Part shown: in pieces, positions 54,550 to 62,970 of the stretch
How the letters are laid out: each line of letters opens with the position of its first letter
Position numbering within the stretch: position 1 is the stretch's first letter
Source of the DNA: Terriglobales bacterium
GTDB lineage: Bacteria > Acidobacteriota > Terriglobia > Terriglobales > Acidobacteriaceae
DNA length: 64,000 nt
NCBI GenBank assembly: GCA_035561515.1
Contig: DATMXP010000039.1
Coordinates: 62,001-126,000, forward strand
Direction: 5' to 3'
The notes under the pieces: generated by a model
Database searches by the model: none
Told to the model about the DNA's origin: nothing
Seen by the model: the letters and a program-made list of their open reading frames with translations, nothing else
Position numbers and translations under genes: made by a program

Positions 54550-56088
54550 ATGTCAGAGAACCCGGAAGTACAGGGACCCGAATCCGCCGCTGTAAATACT
54601 CCGCCACCATTGACCCGGAACTTGATCAGTCTTCTGGGCATGGCGATTGCATTGGTCGCTGCCGCGAACATCGCATTTCTGGTGTTCCTGGACTTCATGG
54701 CGCAGAGCCCCAGTCCTTACATTGGGATCTTCGCCTACATGTTGATGCCCGGGCTGATGATATTTGGCCTGTTGCTGATTCCGGTCGGCATGCTGATCGA
54801 ACGCAGCCGGCGCCGTAAACGCGCGCCCAGTGTCATCCCTAAGTTTCCGCGAATCGACCTGAACAACCCCAAGCAGCGCGCTAGTTTTGCGGCGGTCGTG
54901 ACCTTTTCGGTGGTCTTCATAGCGATTAGTGCGGCTGGTAGTTACCGGGCCTACGAGTTCACGGATTCTGTGCAGTTCTGCGGCCAACTCTGCCACGAGG
55001 TGATGAAGCCGGAGTTTGTTGCTTACCAGCAGTCCCCTCATGCGCGAGTCGCATGCGTGGAGTGCCACGTGGGTGCGGGCGCCGGTTGGTATGTGAAGTC
55101 GAAACTGTCCGGTGCGTATCAGCTATATGCGGTGGCGTTTAACAAGTTCCCGCGGCCGATTCCCACACCCGTCGCGAATCTGCGCCCGGCACCCGAGACG
55201 TGCGAGCAGTGCCATTGGCCGAAGAAGTTCCATGGCGCACAGTTGAAGGAATTTACGCATTACGGTAATGACGAAAAGAACACGCCGCGCCAGATCCAGA
55301 TGCTGATCAAGACTGGCGGTGGCGATCCTTCGATGGGCGCAACTTCGGGCATTCACTGGCACATGAATATCAACAACGAGATCACCTACGTGTCGACCGA
55401 TGCGCAGCGCCAGGTGATCCCATGGGTGCAGGCGAAGGACAGGCTAACGGGTAAGACCACGATTTACTCAGTCAAGGATGTGAGCCAGGAAGAGATCGCA
55501 AAAGGAAATTCGCGTCGTATGGACTGTGTAGATTGCCACAATCGTCCGACGCATATTTACGTACCGCCCGATCGGTCTGTGGATAACGCCCTTGTTGCTG
55601 GACGTTTGGATGTGAGCCTCCCGTATATCAAGCAGCAGGCTGTAACAGTATTGACGGGCTCATACAAGACGAACGACGAGGCTGTTCGAGCTATCCAAAC
55701 AGAACTGGAGAAGTTCTATACGGAGAAGTATCCGGACATCTGGAAGTCGCGGCAGGGTGCAGTTCGCGCCGCTATCAGCGAAGTACAGCGTATCTACGAA
55801 ACGACGATCTTCCCCGAAATGAAGGTTGACTGGCGGGTTCATCCAAACAACGTCGGGCACTTCTACTCATCCGGATGCTTTAGATGCCATGACGGCAACC
55901 ACGTGAGCGCGGAAGGAAAGGTCATCACCAAGGACTGCAACGTCTGCCACACGATCATGGCCCAGATGGAGAGCGGCAAGCAGTTGATTCAAGTTGCGGA
56001 AGGCGCGAAGTTCACGCATCCAGTGGACCTTGGCGACCTGGGCGCGGTGAATTGTGCCGACTGCCACACCGGCGGAGTCGGGCCGTAA
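54550..56088 (+). CDS. NapC/NrfH-like heptaheme cytochrome c, membrane anchored
   Basis: The 512-residue protein has three N-terminal hydrophobic segments (about 25-50, 58-80, 115-135), then a periplasmic part with seven heme motifs: CGQLCH (an unusual C-x3-C-H), CVECH, CEQCH, CVDCH, CFRCH, CNVCH, CADCH. The region after the first heme (EVMKPEFVAYQQSPHARVACVECH) follows the NapC/NrfH quinol-dehydrogenase pattern. It should take electrons from menaquinol to periplasmic carriers. No NrfA or NapA gene is present. ATG 54550 follows GGGAGAGTGGGA. A terminator follows at 56111. Confidence 0.88.
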   Translation: MSENPEVQGPESAAVNTPPPLTRNLISLLGMAIALVAAANIAFLVFLDFMAQSPSPYIGIFAYMLMPGLMIFGLLLIPVGMLIERSRRRKRAPSVIPKFPRIDLNNPKQRASFAAVVTFSVVFIAISAAGSYRAYEFTDSVQFCGQLCHEVMKPEFVAYQQSPHARVACVECHVGAGAGWYVKSKLSGAYQLYAVAFNKFPRPIPTPVANLRPAPETCEQCHWPKKFHGAQLKEFTHYGNDEKNTPRQIQMLIKTGGGDPSMGATSGIHWHMNINNEITYVSTDAQRQVIPWVQAKDRLTGKTTIYSVKDVSQEEIAKGNSRRMDCVDCHNRPTHIYVPPDRSVDNALVAGRLDVSLPYIKQQAVTVLTGSYKTNDEAVRAIQTELEKFYTEKYPDIWKSRQGAVRAAISEVQRIYETTIFPEMKVDWRVHPNNVGHFYSSGCFRCHDGNHVSAEGKVITKDCNVCHTIMAQMESGKQLIQVAEGAKFTHPVDLGDLGAVNCADCHTGGVGP

Positions 56089-56110
56089 AGCTCATGTTTG
56101 CTTTTGTTTA

Positions 56111-56133
56111 GGCGGCCTACGGGCCGCCTTTTT
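56111..56133 (+). terminator. Terminator after the heptaheme gene
   Basis: GGCGGCC (56111-56117), TACG loop, GGCCGCC (56122-56128), then TTTTT. Confidence 0.85.
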
Positions 56134-56138
56134 CTGTG

Positions 56139-56154
56139 CGTGAGTGATCTCACT
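56139..56154. promoter_or_regulatory. CRP-type operator, distal of a pair
   Basis: CGTGAGTGATCTCACT contains GTGA-N6-TCAC. It is centred 22 bp (about two helical turns) from the site at 56161, so two dimers could bind on the same face. Confidence 0.6.
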
Positions 56155-56160
56155 CCAGCT

Positions 56161-56176
56161 TGTGATACAAGTCACG
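56161..56176. promoter_or_regulatory. CRP-type operator, proximal of a pair
   Basis: TGTGATACAAGTCACG contains TGTGA-N6-TCAC. TACCCT begins 30.5 bp from its centre at 56199, exactly as TACCTT does at the 54427 site. Confidence 0.7.
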
Positions 56177-56257
56177 GCCCCTATGTTCACCGTTTTTCTA
56201 CCCTGAGTCTGACGGGGAAGAACACCCGCACCGCGCAAGCGGATATAGGAGAGCAGG

Positions 56258-57499
56258 ATGCAAGCCGAAGCTACTAAAACCAGCAAAAAACCGGATCCGG
56301 AGCAGTTCAAACCCAGACTTATCTTCTGGGAAGTCACGAAGGGATGTAACCTGCGCTGTATCCATTGCCGCGCGACAGCCACAGAGCTGGCTTCGCCAAT
56401 GGACCTCCCCACAGGCCGAGCTATCGAGATCATCAAGCAGATCGCCGATTTCGCAAACCCGATCCTGGTGCTGAGCGGCGGCGAGCCTCTGTATCGTGCC
56501 GACATCTTCGACCTTGCCGCGTTTGCCACTCAGCGCGGAATCCGTGTAGCTCTGGCGACGAACGGCACCTTGGTTACGAAGGACGTGGCCAGAAAAATCA
56601 AAGACTCGGGCGTGAAGCGCGTGTCGATCAGTCTGGACGGCGCCGATGCAATGACGCATGACACTTTCCGCGGAATCCCCGGCGCGTTTGATGCGGCGAT
56701 CTACGGCATGAAGAACCTGCAAGAGCTGGGCATGTCCGTCCAGATCAACATGACGATCGCAAAGCATAATGCTAAGCAATTGCCTGCGGTGGTCGAATTG
56801 GCGCGCCGTCTCGGCGCAGATGCCCTGCACACCTTCCTGCTCGTCCCGGTGGGGTGCGGAGTCGATATCGCGGAAGAGCAGATGGTGTCGCCGCAAGAGT
56901 ACGAGCAGATGTTGAACTGGTTCTACGACCAGTCGAAGCTCGGCGATCTGGAACTGAAGGCCACCTGTGCTCCGCATTACTTCCGCGTAGTCCGGCAGCG
57001 TCGTGCGCAGGAACGCCGTGAAGCAGTCGCGGCCGGCAGTATGACGTACGGCGGAGGTCACGCTCCCGAGATTGGTCCGTCGGATATGACTATGCCCGGG
57101 TCGAATGCAGTTGTGCTTAAGCCGAAGGGTCACCATACCGGACACCCCACAGGCCATCCCGGCGGAGATCCTGCGATGAGTGCAATGACGAAGGGCTGCC
57201 TCGCCGGAACCGGCGTCTGCTTCATTTCGCATGAAGGAGAAATCTTCCCGTGCGGCTACCTGCCCGTGCTTGCCGGAGATTTGAAGAAGCAGCCATTCTC
57301 GGAAATTTGGAACAACTCGGTGGTATTCGAGCAGCTGCGCGATACTGGCAATCTGAAGGGAAAATGCGGTTGCTGCGAGTTCCGCAACGTCTGCATGGGC
57401 TGCCGGGCACGCGCCTTCGCCGCTACCGGCGACATGCTTGATCCCGAACCGTTCTGCATTTATGAGCCCAAGATGAGTCCTGCCACAAGCAAGGCCTGA
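56258..57499 (+). CDS. Radical SAM/SPASM protein of the AhbD/NirJ heme-synthesis group
   Basis: The 413-residue enzyme has the radical SAM motif C-x3-C-x2-C (CNLRCIHC), the SAM-binding GGEP (LVLSGGEPLYR), a KATCAPHYFR segment shared by NirJ, AhbC and AhbD, and a C-terminal SPASM-like cluster domain (CLAGTGVCFISHEGEIFPCG; CGCCEFRNVCMGC). These relatives act on heme precursors (heme d1 or the siroheme route to heme b). A His/Gly-rich insertion (GHHTGHPTGHPGGDP) sits before the cluster domain. AGGAGAGCAGG precedes the ATG. No NirS is nearby, so d1 is not implied. Confidence 0.85.
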   Translation: MQAEATKTSKKPDPEQFKPRLIFWEVTKGCNLRCIHCRATATELASPMDLPTGRAIEIIKQIADFANPILVLSGGEPLYRADIFDLAAFATQRGIRVALATNGTLVTKDVARKIKDSGVKRVSISLDGADAMTHDTFRGIPGAFDAAIYGMKNLQELGMSVQINMTIAKHNAKQLPAVVELARRLGADALHTFLLVPVGCGVDIAEEQMVSPQEYEQMLNWFYDQSKLGDLELKATCAPHYFRVVRQRRAQERREAVAAGSMTYGGGHAPEIGPSDMTMPGSNAVVLKPKGHHTGHPTGHPGGDPAMSAMTKGCLAGTGVCFISHEGEIFPCGYLPVLAGDLKKQPFSEIWNNSVVFEQLRDTGNLKGKCGCCEFRNVCMGCRARAFAATGDMLDPEPFCIYEPKMSPATSKA

Positions 57500-57518
57500 G
57501 CTTCAGGCCGTTTCGGCA

Positions 57519-57560
57519 CCGCACCAGATTTGCTGGGTCTGGTGCGGATTTTTTCTTTTT
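57519..57560 (+). terminator. Very strong terminator after the radical SAM gene
   Basis: CCGCACCAGA (57519-57528) pairs with TCTGGTGCGG (57538-57547), followed by ATTTTTTCTTTTT. Confidence 0.95.
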
Positions 57561-57573
57561 GGGGCGAGCCTCG

Positions 57574-57579
57574 TACAAT
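57574..57579 (+). promoter_or_regulatory. -10 element of a probably leaderless promoter
   Basis: TACAAT ends eight bases before the ATG at 57588. Transcription would start at or next to the start codon, and no ribosome site is present. The gene follows a strong terminator, so it needs its own promoter. Confidence 0.5.
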
Positions 57580-57587
57580 GTTCGTCG

Positions 57588-58292
57588 ATGCCGACAGCCA
57601 AGCCGATCAACGCAATCGAAACCCTTCGTAAAGTTGCCATCTTCGCCGACCTATCAGAAGCAGAGCTCCAGTTCCTGGCAGAACGCGCCGTGCCGCGCGA
57701 TTACAAGGCTGGCGAGCTCGCCTTTTCGGAAGGCCAGCCATGCGCCGGACTGTTCATCGTGGAAACGGGCAAGCTGCGCATCTTCAAGAGTTCACCTAGC
57801 GGACGCGAGCAGGTTTTGTCGATGGAAGGACCCGGTGCCTCCGTCGCGGAATTGCCCGTGTTTGACGGCGGCAATTATCCGGCTTCGACCTCGGCCGCCG
57901 TGGATACGCGCGTGCTGTTCGTCAGCAAACAGGATTTCTACTCTCTCTGCCTGGTACATCCAAAGGTCGCCTTAAAGGTGTTGAAAGTCGTTGGCGCTAG
58001 ACTTCGACGCCTGGTCGGAATCATCGAGGAACTTTCGTTCACGACAGTCCGGTCGCGACTGGTTTCCTTCCTCTTGCGCTTGGCTAAAGAAGGCAAGAAG
58101 ACCGCGCGTGGCACGGAGGCTTCATTGCCGGCCAGTAACCAGGAGTTGGCATCGCATATCGGAACGGTTAGGGAACTGGTGTCGCGCAACCTGAGCCGCC
58201 TTCAAGCCGAAGGGCTGGTCATGGTTGAAGGTAAGACCCTGATCGTTCCCAGCCTGGCAAAGCTCGAGGCTGAGCTCGAGGGCAGCGAATAG
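57588..58292 (+). CDS. CRP/FNR-family transcription regulator (DNR/NsrR-like role suspected)
   Basis: The 234-residue regulator has an effector-binding beta domain (about 15-125), a dimerisation helix (KVVGARLRRLVGIIEEL) and a winged helix with recognition segment VRELVSRNLSRL (R195, E196, R200), again the R-E-x3-R code for GTGA half-sites. No N-terminal Cys cluster is present, so it does not sense through an FNR-like iron-sulfur centre; heme or nitric oxide sensing is possible. Operators follow at 58302 and 58353, before the repair gene. It is probably the local regulator of the RIC-NnrS-NOR unit. Confidence 0.9.
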   Translation: MPTAKPINAIETLRKVAIFADLSEAELQFLAERAVPRDYKAGELAFSEGQPCAGLFIVETGKLRIFKSSPSGREQVLSMEGPGASVAELPVFDGGNYPASTSAAVDTRVLFVSKQDFYSLCLVHPKVALKVLKVVGARLRRLVGIIEELSFTTVRSRLVSFLLRLAKEGKKTARGTEASLPASNQELASHIGTVRELVSRNLSRLQAEGLVMVEGKTLIVPSLAKLEAELEGSE

Positions 58293-58301
58293 CCCGTCCC
58301 T

Positions 58302-58317
58302 CGTGACTTTTGTCACG
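58302..58317. promoter_or_regulatory. CRP-type operator, distal of a pair
   Basis: CGTGACTTTTGTCACG contains GTGA-N6-TCAC; it lies just after the regulator stop codon and is centred 51 bp from the site at 58353. Confidence 0.65.
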
Positions 58318-58352
58318 CTCCCGTGAGAAAAAATATCGTATTCCGACAGGTT

Positions 58353-58368
58353 CGTGACAAAAGTCATG
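58353..58368. promoter_or_regulatory. CRP-type operator (one mismatch), proximal of a pair
   Basis: CGTGACAAAAGTCATG has GTGA-N6-TCAT. TACATT begins 29.5 bp from its centre at 58390, so transcription of the ric gene would start near 58402, with the site at about -41.5. Confidence 0.6.
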
Positions 58369-58507
58369 GGCCTGCCTTCCATATCCCCGTACATTCCTGA
58401 TTGAACACTGACGCACGAAAGTCAGCGTCAGACCTCCTGATTGCGCCTCACCGGCGCTTGTGGGATCCGCCGGTGAGAGCGGTTTTTCAGTAACGGAGAA
58501 AAATCAG

Positions 58508-59221
58508 ATGTACGACGTTTCCAAAACCGTCCGTGAATTTGCGTTAGAAGTGCCGCAGGCGACCCGGGTATTCGAAAAGCTCGGAATCGACTACTGCTGC
58601 GGGGGTGGCAAAACTCTTTCCGACGCGTGTGACCAGGCAAAAATCCCGGTCGATGAAGTACTCCGCCGCCTGAGCGAGCGTGGCGCGCAGCCTGCGGGCG
58701 ACGCGAACTGGACGCAGGCAACGCTCAGTGACCTGATCGATCACATCGTGACCAGGCACCACGGCTACGTTAAACAGGAACTGCCTCGACTGGAACAACT
58801 ACTGAACAAGGTGGCCACCAAACACGGGGAACGGCATCCCGAACTGAACGAGATCAAACCCATTTTTGCGCGCCTCAGTGATGAACTCACCTCACACATG
58901 ATGAAGGAAGAGAACATCCTGTTTCCGTACATCAAGCAACTGGAAGGTTCGGCCACCGACTCGGGACGCGTGCGCGCGCCGATGTTTGGCACTGTGCGCA
59001 ACCCCATCCACATGATGGAGATCGAGCACGACTCGGCCGGCGATTGCCTGGCAGAGATGCGCGAACTCAGTTCCGGCTACCAGGCGCCTGAGGAAGGCTG
59101 CTTCAGCTACAAGACGCTGTACCAGGCTCTCGCGGACTTCGAACTCGACCTGCATCAGCACATCCACCTCGAAAACAACATTCTCTTCCCTCGCGCGATC
59201 GCGATCGAGGCGGGACAGTAA
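58508..59221 (+). CDS. Iron-sulfur cluster repair di-iron protein RIC (ScdA/YtfE)
   Basis: The 237-residue protein repairs iron-sulfur clusters damaged by nitric oxide or peroxide. It has the N-terminal ScdA_N domain (VSKTVREFALEVPQATRVFEKLGIDYCCGGG) and a hemerythrin-like di-iron domain with the histidine and glutamate ligands in RHHGYVKQELPRLE, MMKEENILFPYIKQ, EIEHDSAGD and HQHIHLENNILFPRA. ATG 58508 is used; the longer frame to 58460 lacks support. It begins the unit ric - nnrS - norZ with spacers of 16 and 11 bp. Two CRP-type operators lie upstream. Confidence 0.94.
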   Translation: MYDVSKTVREFALEVPQATRVFEKLGIDYCCGGGKTLSDACDQAKIPVDEVLRRLSERGAQPAGDANWTQATLSDLIDHIVTRHHGYVKQELPRLEQLLNKVATKHGERHPELNEIKPIFARLSDELTSHMMKEENILFPYIKQLEGSATDSGRVRAPMFGTVRNPIHMMEIEHDSAGDCLAEMRELSSGYQAPEEGCFSYKTLYQALADFELDLHQHIHLENNILFPRAIAIEAGQ

Positions 59222-59237
59222 CAGGTCGAGGGAGCCG

Positions 59238-60614
59238 ATGAACGCATTTCCTACACGCATTGAAAACGCCGCCGGACGCGAGATGTCGCCGACCGAAATC
59301 TTCGCCATCTCGCGCCAGCAGGAGATCGGCCTTTCACGGATGCTGACCGCATACATCAGCGTGGGGCTTGCGTTCATGCTGCTGCCGGGAACCTTCCTGG
59401 GCGTCTGGAACCTTTTCTCCATCAGTGGACACTCTTCGAAGATTGACCCCGCCTGGATGCAGGCGCACGGTCACGCCCAGATCTTCGGATGGGTGGCCAC
59501 GTTCATCCTCGGGATCGGGTTCTACTCGATTCCGAAACTGCGCGGGAGCGGACCATTTGCGCTCTCCAAGCCTTGGTTGGCTCTCGCGCTCTGGGTGAGC
59601 GGAGTTGGACTGAGGTGGTTCACGAACGTGTATGGCTGGAACTGGCGAATTGCATTGCCAGTTTCGGCTGTGTTGGAGATCGCAGCCTTCCTCGTCTTCT
59701 TCCGTGCTGTTTCGGGTCATCGCCCCGAAAAGAAGGAGGGAGGAGAAAAGCCGAGACTCGCAGCCTGGACTCTTGTGGTCATGATGGGGACTCTCGGCTT
59801 CCTTGCGACCCTTGCGGCGAATATGTACGGTGCGTTCGCGACGGCGTCGCGGGCAAGTTCGCCCGCCTTCGAACACCACTTCGACCAGAAGTTTCTCGTG
59901 CTGGTCGCCTGGGGATTCCTTGCAACCACCGTTTGGGGTTTCACTGCCCGGTGGATTCCAACTTTCATCGGGCTCGCCGCTCCCCGCAGCCGGGCACTAC
60001 TGACGGCTGCGGCTATCAATCTACTTGGCGTGCTGTTCGCCTTCTTTGGAATGTTCCGTCCAGCGTCGATATTGGCGCTAGCTGGGGCAATCATTGCGGT
60101 CTACGCGCTTCGCATCTTCGAGCCCAGTATTCAACCAGCAAAACTGAATGGAGTCCATCCAACCCTGCCGATCTTCATCCGGTCAGCCTACGGATGGCTG
60201 CTGGTAGCGGCGTCGTTGGCAATCTGGGCGGCGTTTGACGGTGACCGTTCAGGCGGCATCGGCGGCGCCGGACGTCATGCGATGACCGTGGGATTCATCT
60301 CGATGATGATCTTCGCGGTCGGCCAGCGAGTTCTGCCGGCGTTTTCGGGAATGCGGCTTCTGTTCAGCAAGCGACTGATGTTCCTTTCCATGCTGCTGGC
60401 ATCCGTGGGATGCACCGCACGCGTGGTTTCTGAAGTTCTTGCCTATCCCGGCTACGTAGCCGCGGCGTGGCATTGCCTGCCAATCTCCGCGGTCATTGAG
60501 TTGACCGCCTTTGCTTTATTTGCACTTAACCTGTTTGTTACCTTCATGCGCCGGCCTGTAGTGAAGCCGGCCACCCTGTACAGCATTACTGCTCGGAATT
60601 CATCCATCGCCTAG
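59238..60614 (+). CDS. nnrS: NnrS family membrane protein
   Basis: The 458-residue protein has about twelve helices. NnrS-type histidines appear in QAHGHAQIFGWVATFILGIGFY and GGAGRHAMTVGFISMMIFAV, with RVLPAFSG after. NnrS is a heme- and copper-containing protein associated with nitric oxide tolerance. GAGGGAGCCG precedes the ATG. It lies between ric and the nitric oxide reductase gene, a standard arrangement. Confidence 0.92.
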   Translation: MNAFPTRIENAAGREMSPTEIFAISRQQEIGLSRMLTAYISVGLAFMLLPGTFLGVWNLFSISGHSSKIDPAWMQAHGHAQIFGWVATFILGIGFYSIPKLRGSGPFALSKPWLALALWVSGVGLRWFTNVYGWNWRIALPVSAVLEIAAFLVFFRAVSGHRPEKKEGGEKPRLAAWTLVVMMGTLGFLATLAANMYGAFATASRASSPAFEHHFDQKFLVLVAWGFLATTVWGFTARWIPTFIGLAAPRSRALLTAAAINLLGVLFAFFGMFRPASILALAGAIIAVYALRIFEPSIQPAKLNGVHPTLPIFIRSAYGWLLVAASLAIWAAFDGDRSGGIGGAGRHAMTVGFISMMIFAVGQRVLPAFSGMRLLFSKRLMFLSMLLASVGCTARVVSEVLAYPGYVAAAWHCLPISAVIELTAFALFALNLFVTFMRRPVVKPATLYSITARNSSIA

Positions 60615-60625
60615 GAGCGAAAGTC

Positions 60626-62908
60626 ATGGAATATCGCAAATATTGGGTCGCCCTGATCGTAGTACTGGTGGCATCGTTCACCGTACTCGGCATGGTGGGC
60701 TATCAGGCAATCAGCACCGCACCGCCAATCGCACAGGTTGCGACCACAGACGGCCAGGTGCTCTTCAGCGGAGAAACGATCCGCGACGGACAGAATGCAT
60801 GGCAATCCATCGGTGGACAGGAAATCGGGTCCATTTTTGGACACGGCGCATATGTCGCTCCCGACTGGACGGCCGACTATCTACATCGGGAATCGGTCTA
60901 CATCCTCGATACGTGGGCCCGTGAAACAGGTGCAAAGGATTACGCATCCGCCAACGCAGAAGTGAAGGGTGCCTTACAGGCTCGCTTGCAGCAAGTGATG
61001 CGCACCAATACCTACAACCAGGCAACGAACACGATTACAATTCCGCCGATCCGAGCCGCTGCCTTCGAAGAATTGCAGAAGCACTATGCGGATGTGTTCT
61101 CCAACGGACGTCACGAGTATGCGATTCCGCAGGGCGCCCTCACGGACGCGACGAAACTTCGCGATATGAGCGCGTTCTTCTTCTGGACTTCGTGGGCCGC
61201 TTCGACAAATCGGCCGGGACAAGAGATCAGCTATACGCAGAACTGGCCGCACGAGGAACTGGTGGGCAACCGTCCCACCGGCAGTGCGATTTCATGGAGT
61301 GTAGTGAGCGTGATCCTGCTGCTGGCTGGAATCGGCGGCATGGTGTGGTATCAGTCTTCACGCGAACACAAACCGGTGAATGAGCCTATTCCGGTGAGCG
61401 ATCCGCTACTCGGCTTCAATCCCACTCCTTCGCAGAAGGCGACGATCAAGTACTTCTTCGTCGTCGCGGCGTTGTGGGTGGTACAGATCATTTTAGGCGC
61501 CGTCGTCGCCCATTACGGGGTGGAAGGCCAGGGCTTCTACGGAATTCCTCTTGCGAAGTGGTTGCCATATTCGATTGCTCGCACTTGGCACCTCCAGATC
61601 GGCATTTTCTGGATTGCTACTTCGTGGCTCGCAACCGGACTCTACATCGTTCCCGCTGTCAGCAACCGGGAGCCCAAACTGCAACGCGCAGGCGTGAATG
61701 CGTTGTTCGTAGCGCTGGTGCTGGTTGTGGTCGGGTCGCTCGCGGGTGAGTGGCTGGGTATCCAGCAGAAGCTCGGTAACCTGTGGTTCTGGTTCGGCTC
61801 GCAGGGATACGAATACGTTGACCTTGGCAGAGTGTGGCAGATCCTGTTGTTCGTCGGTCTCGTCTTCTGGCTGTTCCTGATGTACCGCGGTCTGAAGCCT
61901 GCACTGCAAAAGCGCGACGAAAGCCGTTCGCTGCTCTTGCTGTTCCTCGTTTCCGCCATTGCCATTCCGGTGTTCTACGCGGCCGGCCTGATGTACGGCC
62001 AGCGCAGCCACATCGTGACCACCGAGTTCTGGCGCTGGTGGGTAGTGCACCTCTGGGTGGAAGGTTTCTTTGAAGTCTTCGCCACGGTGGTGATTGGATT
62101 CCTGTTCACCCGCCTGAAACTGTTGTCGATACCGTCCGCCACACGTGCAGTGATGTTCTCGACGATCGTGTTCCTCGCGGGAGGCATCATCGGCACCTTC
62201 CATCACCTGTACTTCACGGGTGCTTCCAACGCCGTGCTGGCACTGGGCGCCGTCTTCAGCGCTCTGGAAGTGGTTCCGCTCTGCCTCATCGGCGTCGAAG
62301 CGTGGGAGAACATCCGGCTAGCTCGCGGAACGCAGAAGGCGCAATGGGTTACCTCCTATAAGTGGCCCATCTACTTCTTCGTTGCGGTGGCCTTCTGGAA
62401 TTTCGTGGGCGCCGGCCTGTTCGGCTTCATGATCAACCCGCCCGTGGCGCTCTACTACGTGCAGGGCCTGAACACGACGCCGGTTCACGGACACACCGCG
62501 CTGTTCGGCGTGTACGGCATGCTCGGTTTGGGCCTGATGCTGTTCAGCCTGCGCGCAATGCGTCCGGGACTAGCCTGGAAAGAGAAGCCGGTGGCGGTGG
62601 CCTTCTGGTTCATCAATATCGGGCTCGCTCTGATGGTCCTGCTTAGCCTGCTGCCGATCGGCCTGATGCAGGCGTGGGCGTCGGTGCAGCACGGCACGTG
62701 GTATGCGCGGTCCGCCGAGTTCATGCAGATGCCGATTCTCCAGAACCTACGCTGGGCCAGGGCTTTGGGCGACACGCTGTTCGCGCTCGGAGCCATGGTG
62801 CTGGGCTGGTTCGTGCTCGGCCTGGTGACCGGTCATTCGTTCGACCGGAAAGCAGCGTCGCAGAAGGCAGATCTGGCCGTCGAACCGGTTCGTACCATGG
62901 GCGACTAG
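60626..62908 (+). CDS. norZ: Quinol-dependent nitric oxide reductase (qNOR)
   Basis: The 760-residue single-subunit enzyme reduces two NO to N2O with electrons from quinol. It has an N-terminal helix and periplasmic extension (about 30-220, with DGQNAWQSIGGQEIGSIFGHGAYVAPDW), then about 12 helices with heme and non-heme-iron ligands: RTWHLQIGIFWI, HLWVEGFFEVFATV (His and the conserved Glu), GTFHHLYFTG and HGHTALFGVYGMLG. The long N-terminal domain identifies qNOR and not cNOR, so no NorC is needed. AGGAGCGAAAGTC precedes the ATG. A terminator follows at 62928. Confidence 0.96.
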   Translation: MEYRKYWVALIVVLVASFTVLGMVGYQAISTAPPIAQVATTDGQVLFSGETIRDGQNAWQSIGGQEIGSIFGHGAYVAPDWTADYLHRESVYILDTWARETGAKDYASANAEVKGALQARLQQVMRTNTYNQATNTITIPPIRAAAFEELQKHYADVFSNGRHEYAIPQGALTDATKLRDMSAFFFWTSWAASTNRPGQEISYTQNWPHEELVGNRPTGSAISWSVVSVILLLAGIGGMVWYQSSREHKPVNEPIPVSDPLLGFNPTPSQKATIKYFFVVAALWVVQIILGAVVAHYGVEGQGFYGIPLAKWLPYSIARTWHLQIGIFWIATSWLATGLYIVPAVSNREPKLQRAGVNALFVALVLVVVGSLAGEWLGIQQKLGNLWFWFGSQGYEYVDLGRVWQILLFVGLVFWLFLMYRGLKPALQKRDESRSLLLLFLVSAIAIPVFYAAGLMYGQRSHIVTTEFWRWWVVHLWVEGFFEVFATVVIGFLFTRLKLLSIPSATRAVMFSTIVFLAGGIIGTFHHLYFTGASNAVLALGAVFSALEVVPLCLIGVEAWENIRLARGTQKAQWVTSYKWPIYFFVAVAFWNFVGAGLFGFMINPPVALYYVQGLNTTPVHGHTALFGVYGMLGLGLMLFSLRAMRPGLAWKEKPVAVAFWFINIGLALMVLLSLLPIGLMQAWASVQHGTWYARSAEFMQMPILQNLRWARALGDTLFALGAMVLGWFVLGLVTGHSFDRKAASQKADLAVEPVRTMGD

Positions 62909-62927
62909 TACCGTTCCCCGTAACCAG

Positions 62928-62957
62928 GGCGCACCTTCGGGTGCGCCTTGTCTTTTG
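62928..62957 (+). terminator. Terminator after norZ
   Basis: GGCGCACC (62928-62935), TTCG loop, GGTGCGCC (62940-62947), then TTGTCTTTTG. Confidence 0.85.
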
Positions 62958-62970
62958 TGCACTAGATGCC

